Assembly: GCA_943787785.1 (NCBI GenBank)
Contig: CALSNT010000016.1
Span: forward strand, 1-64,000
Direction: 5' to 3'
DNA: 64,000 bases
Origin: an uncultured Paracoccaceae bacterium
GTDB taxonomy: Bacteria > Pseudomonadota > Alphaproteobacteria > Rhodobacterales > Rhodobacteraceae
Each line of letters opens with the position of its first letter. Position 1 is the first letter of the stretch. Position numbers and translations under genes: made by a program. Shown here one piece after another: positions 43,968 to 53,212 of this stretch. The notes under the pieces were generated by a model, which saw nothing but the letters and a program-made list of their open reading frames with translations, did not search any database and was not told the origin of the DNA.

Positions 43968-45146
43968 ATGGATAACCGCAGCACTCAGATGGTCGGCGCG
44001 AATGCGCTGCGTTCGCGCAGCCATAACCGGCAGATGGTGCTGGGGCATATCCGGCAGTCTGGTCAAATGGGCCGCGCCGAGATTGCGCGCATGTCCGGGC
44101 TGAGTACGCAGGCGGTCTCGAATATCATCTCGGATCTGCAGGACGACGGCTGGTTGATGGAATGCGGGCGGCGTTCGGTGGGACGCGGGCAACCGCCGAT
44201 TCAGTATCGCGTGAACCCCGAAGGAGGCTACGCGCTTGGAATCGAAGTGCGTCCCGATGCGGTGTTCGCAGCGCTGCTGGATCTGGACGGGCGCACGGTG
44301 TTCTCGGAGCGGGCAACGCTGGCGTCGTCGGACCCACGCTCGGTTCGCACACAAGTCCTGAAGTTGCGCGACGCGGCATTGGTCGACCCGCAGGTTTCGC
44401 AGGACAAGTTGCTCGGTGCGGGCGTGGTGCTTCCCGGGCCGTTTGGCACCGGGGCGTCTCCGCGAACGGATTCGGAGTTGCAGAACTGGCAGGCCATCGA
44501 TCCTAGGAATTGGTTCTCGGAGGTGCTTGGCCTGCCGGTCGAGGTGGAGAACGATGCCAACGCGGCAGCAATTGCCGAGGGAGTGACCGGTGTTGCATTC
44601 GGATTGCACAGCTACGCGTTCCTCTATTTCGGGGCGGGGCTTGGTCTTGGACTGATCAGCGATGGTCGGCGGCTGTCCGGCGGTCACGGAAATGCGGGCG
44701 AGATAGGGCGCATCCCGGTCGAGACAGACCAGGGCAGGCAGGCATTGGAACAGGTGGTCAGCCGGGTGTCAGCGCAGCGCCATCTGGCGGCGGAGGGCCT
44801 ACAGGTGACGGGGATCGAAGATATCGCGGCAATCTACGCGGCTGGAAACCCTGCTCTGATGAACTGGTTGGATCGGGCCGCCGCGCCGCTGTCGCAGGCA
44901 GTCGCGATGATCGAGAACCTGTTCGATCCGCAGACGATCATATTCGGCGGTGCAATGCCGGATGCCGTTTTGGATCATCTGATCGGAAAAGTTGCCTTTC
45001 ACCCCGACAGCGTATCGGATCGACCGGATCGCGCGTATCCCCGTCTGATGCGTGGCGGATCGGGGCGCATGACCGCGACGCTAGGTGGGGCAGCCCTTGT
45101 CCTGAAACAAGCCTTCACGCCGCGCATGTCGGTCGTCCAGTCCTAG
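43968..45146 (+). CDS. ROK-family transcriptional regulator
   Basis: The 392-residue product has an N-terminal winged helix (NRQMVLGHIRQSGQMGRAEI, MSGLSTQAVSNIISDLQDDG) followed by a sugar-kinase-like ROK domain (LGIEVRPDAVFAALLDLDG, VENDANAAAIAEG, GNAGEIGRIPV, LFDPQTIIFGGAMPD). Proteins of this NagC/XylR type sense a sugar or amino sugar and repress uptake genes. It is divergent from the chimeric transporter remnant and followed after nine bases by a PIG-L deacetylase gene, which suggests an N-acetylated sugar as inducer. The ATG at 43968 is preferred over a TTG at 43950. Confidence 0.93.
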   Translation: MDNRSTQMVGANALRSRSHNRQMVLGHIRQSGQMGRAEIARMSGLSTQAVSNIISDLQDDGWLMECGRRSVGRGQPPIQYRVNPEGGYALGIEVRPDAVFAALLDLDGRTVFSERATLASSDPRSVRTQVLKLRDAALVDPQVSQDKLLGAGVVLPGPFGTGASPRTDSELQNWQAIDPRNWFSEVLGLPVEVENDANAAAIAEGVTGVAFGLHSYAFLYFGAGLGLGLISDGRRLSGGHGNAGEIGRIPVETDQGRQALEQVVSRVSAQRHLAAEGLQVTGIEDIAAIYAAGNPALMNWLDRAAAPLSQAVAMIENLFDPQTIIFGGAMPDAVLDHLIGKVAFHPDSVSDRPDRAYPRLMRGGSGRMTATLGGAALVLKQAFTPRMSVVQS

Positions 45147-45155
45147 GGAGTAGTC

Positions 45156-47498
45156 ATGCCGATCACCGACCAGACCCGGATCGCCCGGCAGCGCGCCCGC
45201 CCGCGCATCACTGAACTGTGGTTCGCAATGGCCCCGCTGCGTTCGGTCGTGAATTTCATGCAGTCCGGCGCGCATCCGGATGATGAAACGACTGCGATGC
45301 TGGCAGCACTGGCGTTTCGCTACGGGCTGAACTTGTCATACGCCTGCTCGACTCGGGGCGAGGGTGGTCAGAACGTGATTGGGACCGAGGCGGGAGTGGC
45401 CCTCGGCGCGTTGAGAACGCGAGAGATGGAGGCCGCTTGCGACGTTCTGGGGATGCGGATGTACTGGCATTCGACCAGCCCAACCGATCCGATTACCGAC
45501 TTCGGCTTTTCCAAAAGCGGGGTCGAGACGCTGGGCCAATGGGGGCGCGACCGGACACTCGCACGGTTTGTCGAGATTGTCCGAACCGAGCGCCCTGACA
45601 TCCTTTGCCCGACGTTCCTGGATGTTCCCGGCCAGCACGGTCACCACCGCGCAATGACCGAGGCAGCGCATCTGGTGATGTCTGCCGCAGCTGATCCGGG
45701 GTTTGCAGGAAGTGAGCTGCCGGCGTGGCAGATTTCCAAACTATACCTACCGGCGTGGTCAGGTGCCGGGCAAAGCTACGATGACGATGAACCGCCCCCT
45801 TGTGCAACACTGACGGTCGAAGCAAGCGGAAGCGACCCGATCACTGGGTGGAGTTTTGAAGCCATCGGCCAGCAATCGCGTGCCTATCATCTGACTCAAG
45901 GCATGGGCCGATGGATACCGCCCGGTTCGGGCCGCGATTGGCCGCTGCATCTGTCGGAAAGCCATGTGGACGGGCCGGATGCGCAGGTGACGGATGGTCT
46001 GCCGCAGACACTTAGCGATCTGGCTGAGTATTGTGGCGATGGGAAGGCCGCCGATGCGTTGCACCTTGCGGATGCCGAGATAGCCAACCTGTTCAAGGTG
46101 TTCCCTGATTTCGCATCCGTATTTGAGGCGGCGCAGACCGCAGCCTCGGCTCTCAGATTTGCTGCGCGGACCTGCCCTGAGCGTGCGCGCGATTCGGTGC
46201 TGCATCGGGTGCTGCGCAAGCAGGATCAACTGGCGCGAGTGATCCATCTGGCCTCTGGTCAGGAAGCCTCGGCAACCCCGTCGCGGGATTGGCTGCATCC
46301 GGGCGAACGCTGCGACGTCACGATCGAGGCTTCTCCCGCAACGAAAGTCTCACTGGATTTGCCAGCGGGCTGGTCGCGGTCGGGCGACACCCTGCAACTG
46401 GACAGCTCCGCCGAGCTGAGCGATCCCTACCGGGCAGCCTACGATCCATTAAACCCGGACGCGCCTTGCCTATTGGTTACGCATGGTTCCGGTGACGCTG
46501 AAGTTGTGGCGCGTTTACCGTTCGAGGTGGCTCCGACGGTCGTGCCAACGCCCTCTGCCAGTCTGGACCCACCCCGCGCACTGCTTGTCAAAGACCGGGA
46601 GTTGCTGGTCGCACTGCGCGATGTTCAACCGGTCGACGCTTCGGTTTCCTTTGATTTGCCCGATGGCTGGCAGGCAGATGTGCGGGAGGGTGGGTTTCGT
46701 GTTGCGGCACCGGATACATCCCCGACCGGTCGCTATGATCTGCCCCTGAGCCTTAACGGGCAACCGGCGCAGTCCGTCATCCGGATCGCAAACCCCCACA
46801 TTCAACCGACCGCCATCTCAACGCCTGCAGTTCTGCAAATCCAATTGCTCGACGTCGAGGTTCCACCGGTGAGCGTTGGCTATGTCGGCGGCGGCAACGA
46901 CCGCGTCGATCACTGGCTGAGTGCGATTGGCACCGATGTGACCTCGCTTAGCGACAGCGATCTGGCGGACGGCACGCTGAGCACTATCGACACGCTGGTC
47001 GTCGGCATTTTCGCCCTACGCACCCGTCCCGTTTTGCAGGCCATCTGGGGTGACGTTAAGGACTGGGTCAGGGCCGGGGGTACCTTGGTCACGCTATATC
47101 ACCGCCCATGGGACGATTGGAACGCGCAGGAAACCGGTCTTGCCCCGCTCGAAATCGGCCAGCCGAGCTTGCGTTGGCGGGTGACGGACGAGACCGCCGA
47201 GGTCACGCATTTGGCCGCAGATCATCCGATCCTGACTGCCCCGAATGCGATTGGCCCCGACGACTGGGCGGGTTGGGTCAAGGAGCGTGGCCTTTATTTT
47301 GCCAAGCACTGGGACCACGCCTATCAACCGCTTCTGAGCATGGCCGATCCGGATGAGGCCCCGCTGAAAGGCGCGCTGCTAGCCGGAGACTTCGGCGCAG
47401 GGCGGCACATTTACACCTCGCTGATCCTGCATCATCAGATGGAACATCTCGTGCCGGGTTCGTTCCGGCTGATGGCGAACATGATCGCCCGACGCTAA
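45156..47498 (+). CDS. Large PIG-L family deacetylase with C-terminal amidotransferase-like domain
   Basis: The 780-residue protein starts after GGGAG. Residues 30-280 form a PIG-L/LmbE deacetylase with the metal motif AHPDDE at 39-44 and PGQHGHHRAMTEAA, the second histidine site. The middle (about 370-560) looks like beta-sandwich material. The last 200 residues (VGYVGGGNDRVDHWLSAIGT, DTLVVGIFALRTRP, WVRAGGTLVTLYHRP) resemble a class I amidotransferase-like fold without a clear catalytic cysteine. Such proteins remove acetyl groups from N-acetyl sugars. There is no signal peptide, so it is probably cytoplasmic. With the ROK gene it forms a likely two-gene operon. Confidence 0.85.
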   Translation: MPITDQTRIARQRARPRITELWFAMAPLRSVVNFMQSGAHPDDETTAMLAALAFRYGLNLSYACSTRGEGGQNVIGTEAGVALGALRTREMEAACDVLGMRMYWHSTSPTDPITDFGFSKSGVETLGQWGRDRTLARFVEIVRTERPDILCPTFLDVPGQHGHHRAMTEAAHLVMSAAADPGFAGSELPAWQISKLYLPAWSGAGQSYDDDEPPPCATLTVEASGSDPITGWSFEAIGQQSRAYHLTQGMGRWIPPGSGRDWPLHLSESHVDGPDAQVTDGLPQTLSDLAEYCGDGKAADALHLADAEIANLFKVFPDFASVFEAAQTAASALRFAARTCPERARDSVLHRVLRKQDQLARVIHLASGQEASATPSRDWLHPGERCDVTIEASPATKVSLDLPAGWSRSGDTLQLDSSAELSDPYRAAYDPLNPDAPCLLVTHGSGDAEVVARLPFEVAPTVVPTPSASLDPPRALLVKDRELLVALRDVQPVDASVSFDLPDGWQADVREGGFRVAAPDTSPTGRYDLPLSLNGQPAQSVIRIANPHIQPTAISTPAVLQIQLLDVEVPPVSVGYVGGGNDRVDHWLSAIGTDVTSLSDSDLADGTLSTIDTLVVGIFALRTRPVLQAIWGDVKDWVRAGGTLVTLYHRPWDDWNAQETGLAPLEIGQPSLRWRVTDETAEVTHLAADHPILTAPNAIGPDDWAGWVKERGLYFAKHWDHAYQPLLSMADPDEAPLKGALLAGDFGAGRHIYTSLILHHQMEHLVPGSFRLMANMIARR

Positions 47499-47627
47499 AA
47501 TCTGTGAGACCGGGCCGCCAAATTGAAATTCGTCGGGGTGTGACCGCTGGCGTTGGCTGGGGGCCAGCCCTCGAAACGCCCGGGACACTAGTGAACCAAT
47601 GATGGACGAGGGCCTGCGAGCCTATGT

Positions 47628-49136
47628 TTAGGGATGCGTATCAAAGAGCTTATTGTGGGCGTCTCTCAGGATGTTCTTTTGTACCTTGCCCATTGTGTTG
47701 CGTGGCAAGGCATCGACCACGATCAGGCGGCGGGGTTGTTTGAACCGTGCAAGGGATGCGCTGAGGGCGGTTGAGATTTCTGCGGTGTCGAGCGTTGTGC
47801 CCGGTTCGGCGACCAGAATGCCAACGACGGCCTCACCCATGTCGGGATGTGGAATTCCGATGACGGCACTTTCCAGAACACCGGGTTGTGCGTCCAGTGC
47901 CAGTTCCACCTCTTTCGGGTAGATGTTGAAGCCACCAGAGATGATGAGGTCTTTGTCACGACCAACGATCTGGACGTAGCCATCCGGGTCGATCCGGGCG
48001 AGGTCACCGGTGATGAAGAAACCGTCGGGTCTGATTTCAGCGGCAGTCTTGTCGGGCATCTGCCAGTACCCGCTGAACACGTTCGGCCCGCGCACTTCCA
48101 GCATTCCGATCTCGCCGCTGGGCAATGAATTTCCGTTGTCATCGCAGATCTTGACCTCGACGCCCGGAAGCGGCGGACCGACCGTGCCAGGGCGACGTTC
48201 GCCCGCGTAGGGGTTCGAGGTCGTCATGTTGGTTTCGGTCATACCGTAGCGTTCCAGGATACGGTGGCCAGTGCGCGCCTCGAACGCTGTGTGGGTGTCG
48301 GCAAGCAGCGGTGCACTGCCCGAGATGAACAGGCGCATGTGAGTTGTGGTCTTGGCGCTCAGGCGCGGGTCGTCCAGCAGGCGGGTGTAGAATGTCGGCA
48401 CACCCATCATTGCCGTCGCACGGGGCAGAGCGGCAAAGATGGCGTCCGGGTCGAACTTCGGCAGGAAGGCCATCGCGCCACCCGCGATCAAGGTGACGTT
48501 GGTGGCAACGAACAGCCCGTGGGTGTGAAAAATCGGCAGCGCGTGGAGCAGGCAGTCGTCTGCGGTGAATTGCCAGAGCTCAGCCAGCGTTTCGGCATTG
48601 GACAGCAGGTTCGCCTGCGTCAGCATCGCGCCCTTGGACCGGCCGGTCGTGCCCGAGGTATAGAGCAGCGCCGCCAGATCGTCCGAGCTTCGCGTCGCGG
48701 TGCTGAACGTCTCTGGCTGATCCTGTGCGGATTGGGCGAAGGTTCCTGTGCCATCGGCGTTCAGAGTTTCGATCGGTGCGCCAACTGCGCCCTGCAATGC
48801 GACCCGGTCATCATCCGCACAGATCAGAAGCCCGGCATCGGAGTCGTCAACGAAGTAAGCAACCTCTGGCGGAGTGTAGGCGGGGTTCAGCGGCAGAAAC
48901 ACCACTCCGGCCTGCACGCAAGCGGCATAAAGCGCCAGTGCGTCCGGTGATTTGGAAATCTGAACTGCCAGGCGGTCGCCGGGTTTCAGGCCGTGGTCTG
49001 TGAGGGTGTTGGCAAACTGCGCCGCGCGGCGCAGGAATCGGTCGTGCGTCCAGATCGATCCAGCTGGCAGATGCAGGAACGGGGTATTGGCACCGATATG
49101 CTGGGCGAAGAGGGCGTCAAATAGCGGGTTGGGCAC
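47628..49136 (-). CDS. matB: Malonyl-CoA synthetase
   Basis: MatB ligates malonate to CoA with ATP. The 502-residue product is an acyl-adenylate-forming enzyme with the P-loop AALLYTSGTTGRSKGAML, the core ERYGMTETNM and DGFFITGDLARIDPDGYV, and the C-terminal lysine in LPRNTMGKVQKNIL. The N-terminus MPNPLFDALFAQH and the motif LPIFHTHGLFVATNV are those of MatB. The start is a GTG at 49136. The usual partners matA (malonyl-CoA decarboxylase) and a malonate transporter are not beside it. It is convergent with the PIG-L gene. Confidence 0.92.
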   Translation of the reverse strand: MPNPLFDALFAQHIGANTPFLHLPAGSIWTHDRFLRRAAQFANTLTDHGLKPGDRLAVQISKSPDALALYAACVQAGVVFLPLNPAYTPPEVAYFVDDSDAGLLICADDDRVALQGAVGAPIETLNADGTGTFAQSAQDQPETFSTATRSSDDLAALLYTSGTTGRSKGAMLTQANLLSNAETLAELWQFTADDCLLHALPIFHTHGLFVATNVTLIAGGAMAFLPKFDPDAIFAALPRATAMMGVPTFYTRLLDDPRLSAKTTTHMRLFISGSAPLLADTHTAFEARTGHRILERYGMTETNMTTSNPYAGERRPGTVGPPLPGVEVKICDDNGNSLPSGEIGMLEVRGPNVFSGYWQMPDKTAAEIRPDGFFITGDLARIDPDGYVQIVGRDKDLIISGGFNIYPKEVELALDAQPGVLESAVIGIPHPDMGEAVVGILVAEPGTTLDTAEISTALSASLARFKQPRRLIVVDALPRNTMGKVQKNILRDAHNKLFDTHP

Positions 49137-49346
49137 GGGGCGCCGCCTTTTTTTGGGTGTTGCAAACGTCTCTCAAGGCTCGCGGGGTTAGTTGAGAAAC
49201 GCAAGGTCGGTTTTTGTGCGGAGCAGACTTGGCGGATGCTTGGCGCGAGCCGGGATTTGGATGCGTCCAGTGCTAGTGTTCTCCCCGGACCGTTTCTGAT
49301 GGTGCACTCTGGGAGGGTTGAAGGCTGCCCCGGTCCCGCTTGCCTC

Positions 49347-50348
49347 TCAGCCCCTGATACGCGCGCCATCTGCGTCGAAATGGAAGCTCTGTGCCGCGTC
49401 GAAATCCAGCGCGACCGGCGCGCCGACTTCGATGTCGTATTGGCCGAACGCCCGCACGGTGATCCGACCGGCTTCGCCCGCTTCAACCAACACGTTGGTA
49501 TCTCCGCCGAGCCATTCCACATGGGTGACACTGCCGCTCAGCGGGCCGGTATCGGTGATACGCAGATGCTCAGGGCGGATACCCAAGGTCTGACCCGACG
49601 TTCCGCCAACCGCCTCGGCGGCCAGGAAATTCATTGACGGCGCGCCGAGGAAGCCTGCGACAAACTGGTTGGCCGGGTTGTTATACAGGTCCATCGGGCT
49701 GCCGACCTGTTCGACGACCCCGTCGCGCAGCACAACGATTTTGTCGGCCAGGGTCATCGCCTCGGTCTGGTCGTGGGTGACGTAGATTATGCTGGCCTTG
49801 AGCGCCCGGTGCAGGGCGGCGATTTCGATACGGGTGTTCATTCGCAAGGCAGCGTCAAGGTTGGAAAGGGGTTCGTCAAACAGGAACAGTTGCGGTTCCC
49901 GCACGATGGCCCGGCCGATGGCGACGCGCTGTCGTTGGCCGCCGGACAGCTCGGCGGGGCGGCGCTCTAACAGATCCCCCAGCTCCAGCATCCGGGATGC
50001 TTCGGCCACCCGCGCCTCGATTTGCGCCTTTGGCTGTTTTTCCTGTTTCAGCGCCAGCGCCATGTTGTCGTGCACCGTCAGATGAGGGTAGAGGGCGTAG
50101 CTTTGGAACACCATCGCGATGCCGCGCTTGGCGGGCGGCACGTCGTTGACGGGCTTACCCGAGATTTCGACCGTGCCGTCGGTGGCGTCTTCCAGCCCGG
50201 CGATCACACGCAGCAGAGTGGACTTGCCGCAGCCAGAGGGGCCGACGAAGACGACGAACTCGCCATCCTCGACGGTGAGGTCGATGTGTTTCAGCACCTC
50301 AACCTTGCCGAAGCTTTTGCAGATGTTCCTCAGGACAAGCGCAGTCAT
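49347..50348 (-). CDS. Carbohydrate ABC transporter ATP-binding protein (UgpC/MalK type)
   Basis: The 333-residue product has Walker A FVGPSGCGKSTLLR, signature ELSGGQRQRVAIGRAI, Walker B LFLFDEPLSNLDAALR and switch IYVTHDQTEAMT. A C-terminal TOBE domain follows (after VAGFLGAPSMNFLA). It energises the importer made by the upstream permeases. It is the last gene of the leftward amino-sugar operon; its start overlaps the stop of the oxidoreductase gene by four bases. Confidence 0.95.
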   Translation of the reverse strand: MTALVLRNICKSFGKVEVLKHIDLTVEDGEFVVFVGPSGCGKSTLLRVIAGLEDATDGTVEISGKPVNDVPPAKRGIAMVFQSYALYPHLTVHDNMALALKQEKQPKAQIEARVAEASRMLELGDLLERRPAELSGGQRQRVAIGRAIVREPQLFLFDEPLSNLDAALRMNTRIEIAALHRALKASIIYVTHDQTEAMTLADKIVVLRDGVVEQVGSPMDLYNNPANQFVAGFLGAPSMNFLAAEAVGGTSGQTLGIRPEHLRITDTGPLSGSVTHVEWLGGDTNVLVEAGEAGRITVRAFGQYDIEVGAPVALDFDAAQSFHFDADGARIRG

Positions 50349-51379
50349 GGTGTTTCCTTCGTAAGATCAACAGGTTGACCTGTTCTGATGCTTTCGTCTG
50401 CTGCCAGACAGATGCGTAAGGACTGCACAGCGTCATTCATGTGGCGGGTCAGGTCGATGTTTTCGGCAATGGCGCGCAGGACATAGGCCTGTTCTGCGTC
50501 GCACAGCCCCTGGTGGCCGGGTTCGTCGGGCATGGTGACTTCACGATCGCCGCCGGGCGTATGCACCAGAATGCCGCCCACTGCCGTGTGCCCGTCGATA
50601 TCGGCCGAGGCACCCTTGTTCCCCTCGGTGATCGAAACCGAGCCATTCGGCGAAACGATGTCCTTCACAAAAAACGCTGTTTCCGACATCATCGGACCCC
50701 AGCCAGCCTCATACCAGCCGACCGAGCCGTCCTCGAACACCACCTGAAACTGGCCGTAATTGTACATGTCGGGCGCGATCTCTTCGCTCAGACGCAGGCC
50801 CATGCCGTTGACCCGCAGCGGCGCAGCATCGGTGATCTGGCACATGACATCGACATAGTGAACACCGCAGTCGACGATGGGGGAAGTCGTCTGCATCAGG
50901 GCCTTGTGGGTTTCCCATTCGGCTCCGCTGGATTGCTGGTTCAGGTTCAGGCGGAACACGTATGGGCCGCCGAGGGTGCGCGCTTCCTCGATCAACCGCA
51001 CCCAGCTTGGATGGTGGCGCAGGATGTAGCCAACGACCAGCTTCTTGCCTGTCTCGACCGCCTTGGCGACGACCCGTTCGGCGTCTGCAACTGTTGTGGC
51101 CAGCGGCTTTTCGATGAACACGTGGCAGCCCGCATCCATTGCCATGCAGGCGAAATCGGCGTGGCTGTCGGAATAGGTGGCAATCACCGCCAGATCGGGA
51201 GTGGTTGCGGACAATCCATCCTCAAGAGAAGCAAAAAACGGATAGTCAGCCAGCCCGGCGGGCAGGTCGACAGGTGATCGGTTGACCAGCCCGACGATTT
51301 CCGCGTCCGGATGTTGGTGGTGGGCCAGTGCATGGGACATTCCCATATTGCCCAGTCCTGCGATTAGAACACGGGTCAT
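50345..51379 (-). CDS. Gfo/Idh/MocA family oxidoreductase in the amino-sugar operon
   Basis: The 344-residue product begins TRVLIAGLGNMGMSHALAHH, a Rossmann NAD(P) motif, and has the substrate-site lysine in HVFIEKPLATTVADAE and a C-terminal alpha/beta domain with DCGVHYVDVMCQITDAAPL. It is placed between the permease and ATPase genes of an importer with four-base overlaps on both sides, so it should act on the imported sugar, perhaps oxidising an unusual amino-sugar derivative. The substrate is unknown. Confidence 0.9.
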   Translation of the reverse strand: MTRVLIAGLGNMGMSHALAHHQHPDAEIVGLVNRSPVDLPAGLADYPFFASLEDGLSATTPDLAVIATYSDSHADFACMAMDAGCHVFIEKPLATTVADAERVVAKAVETGKKLVVGYILRHHPSWVRLIEEARTLGGPYVFRLNLNQQSSGAEWETHKALMQTTSPIVDCGVHYVDVMCQITDAAPLRVNGMGLRLSEEIAPDMYNYGQFQVVFEDGSVGWYEAGWGPMMSETAFFVKDIVSPNGSVSITEGNKGASADIDGHTAVGGILVHTPGGDREVTMPDEPGHQGLCDAEQAYVLRAIAENIDLTRHMNDAVQSLRICLAADESIRTGQPVDLTKETP

Positions 51380-52215
51380 TTGACCGCTCCTGATGTGATG
51401 CCCCGGATCAACTGGCGCGAGAATATGACATAGAGGATCATCACCGGCAGGATCGCCATCGACAGCGCGGAGAGCACCGCGTTCCAGTCCGTCACGAACT
51501 GGCCGATGAAGACTTGCGACCCAAGCGTCAGCGTTTTGGTCTCCTCCGCTGGGGCGAGGATCAACGGGAACCAGAGGTCGTTCCAGATCGGGATCATGTT
51601 AAAGACGGCGACGGTCGCCATTGCCGGTTTGACCAGCGGCAGGACAAGACGGAAGAAGATGGTGTACTCCGAAAGGCCGTCGATCCGCCCGGCGTTCTTC
51701 AGGTCGTCGGAAACCTGCCGCATGAACTCAGACAGGATGAACACAGCCAACGGCAGCCCCTGCGCGGTGTAGACAAGGATCAGCGCGGTCAGCGTGTTCA
51801 CCAGCCCGCTGGACACCATCATTTCCAGGATCGCCACGGTGCCGATCCGGATCGGGATCATGATCCCCAGCGCCAGATACAGGCCCATCAGCGTATTGCC
51901 CTTGAAGCGGTACTCGGCCAGCGCGAAGGCGGCCATCGCCCCGAACAGCAGCACGAAGAACAGGGAGGCGACCGTCACGATCATCGAGTTCTGGAAGTAG
52001 AGGAAGAAATCCCCCTGTTTCAGCACCGTCTGGTATCCGATCAGGCTGAAACTCTCGGCGTCGGGCAGGGCCAGCGGATCACGGAAGATCGCCTTTCGAG
52101 TCTTGAAGCTGTTGATCAGGATCACGAACACCGGAAACAGCGCGATTAGCGTATAGAGGATCAGGATGCCATGCGCGGCGGCGATATTGACGGGGTTGCG
52201 GCGGGCTTTGTTCAT
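51376..52215 (-). CDS. Carbohydrate ABC transporter permease (MalG type)
   Basis: The 279-residue product has six predicted membrane segments, starting with AAHGILILYTLIALFPVFVILINSF (shown here in part: ILILYTLIALFPVFVI). The EAA loop is present as KNAGRIDGLSEYTIFFRLVL, where it meets the ATPase. It is the second permease of the importer. It overlaps the oxidoreductase gene by four bases and lies 13 bp after the first permease gene. Confidence 0.93.
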   Translation of the reverse strand: MNKARRNPVNIAAAHGILILYTLIALFPVFVILINSFKTRKAIFRDPLALPDAESFSLIGYQTVLKQGDFFLYFQNSMIVTVASLFFVLLFGAMAAFALAEYRFKGNTLMGLYLALGIMIPIRIGTVAILEMMVSSGLVNTLTALILVYTAQGLPLAVFILSEFMRQVSDDLKNAGRIDGLSEYTIFFRLVLPLVKPAMATVAVFNMIPIWNDLWFPLILAPAEETKTLTLGSQVFIGQFVTDWNAVLSALSMAILPVMILYVIFSRQLIRGITSGAVK

Positions 52216-52228
52216 CTGGCTGCCCCCC

Positions 52229-53143
52229 TCAGAACTGATACCGACGCAGACGCGTCTGGATGCCGAACAGATAGATGCAGACCCCGATCAGGATGATCCC
52301 GAACATTGCCGTGGCAATGGCTGACCCCATGTGCGGATCGCCCAGTTGCAGCTGGAAGCCAAAGAAGGTGCGGTACATGAAGGTGCCGAGAATGTCCGTG
52401 CTGAAATTCGGTCCAGCCAGCGCACCCTGCGCGGTATAGATCAGGTCGAAGGCGTTGAAATTGCCCACGAACGTCAGGATCGAGATGATGCCGATACTGG
52501 GCAGGATCAGCGGCAGCTTGATCTTCCAGAAGGCGGATGCGCCGGTAATTCCGTCGATCTCGCCCGCCTCCAGAACCTCTTCCGGGATGGTCAGCAGCGC
52601 GGCATAGATCAGCATCATCGGGATGCCCACGAACTGCCAGACCGAGACGAGGGCGAGCGTCGTCAGCGCGTATTCCTCTTTCCCCAACCAGGGGGCGAAC
52701 AGGAATTTCAAGCCGACCGCGTCCAGCATCCCCGGAGCGATGCCCCAGATTGGCGACAGGATCAGCTTCCACGCAAAGCCGATGATAACGAAACTCAGGA
52801 TCGTCGGGATGAAAATGGCCGACCGGTAAAGTGCGGCAAACCGCAGTTTCGGATGGCTCAGGATCGCTGCCAGCAGGATGCCGATGGGGTTCTGCACCAG
52901 CATATGAATGATGAAGAACCAGCAGTTGTTCCAAAGCGCGTTCCAGAACGCGCCCGACCACTGCGGATCACCGAACAGGGTGCGGAAATTGTCGAGGCCA
53001 ACAAAAACACGGCTCTGTTCAACTTCCGTGTACAGCGCCAACCGCAGCGTGTTGAACAACGGGAAGATCATAACGGCGGTGTAGACCAGCATGGCGGGTG
53101 CGAGGAAAACCACAATATGCCACTTGATGCGGGATGTGCGCAT
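52229..53143 (-). CDS. Carbohydrate ABC transporter permease (MalF type)
   Basis: The 304-residue product has the MalF-like N-terminal segment HIVVFLAPAMLVYTAVMIFP, the periplasmic loop with NFRTLFGDPQWSGAFWNALW, and the EAA loop LEAGEIDGITGASAFWKIKL. Six membrane segments are expected. It pairs with the MalG-type permease. It follows the binding-protein gene after a 69-bp gap. Confidence 0.93.
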   Translation of the reverse strand: MRTSRIKWHIVVFLAPAMLVYTAVMIFPLFNTLRLALYTEVEQSRVFVGLDNFRTLFGDPQWSGAFWNALWNNCWFFIIHMLVQNPIGILLAAILSHPKLRFAALYRSAIFIPTILSFVIIGFAWKLILSPIWGIAPGMLDAVGLKFLFAPWLGKEEYALTTLALVSVWQFVGIPMMLIYAALLTIPEEVLEAGEIDGITGASAFWKIKLPLILPSIGIISILTFVGNFNAFDLIYTAQGALAGPNFSTDILGTFMYRTFFGFQLQLGDPHMGSAIATAMFGIILIGVCIYLFGIQTRLRRYQF

Positions 53144-53212
53144 GGGTCCAACCTCCGAGTGTTCAGAAATGGGGCGTGACCGGGCGGCACGGGGCCGCCC
53201 GGTCGCGTCGTC

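Noticed and set aside
52212-52961. 249-codon minus-strand frame within the MalF-type permease gene
   Set aside because: It is another frame of the same strand with histidine and arginine-rich, non-membrane sequence; the 304-residue permease frame is clearly right.
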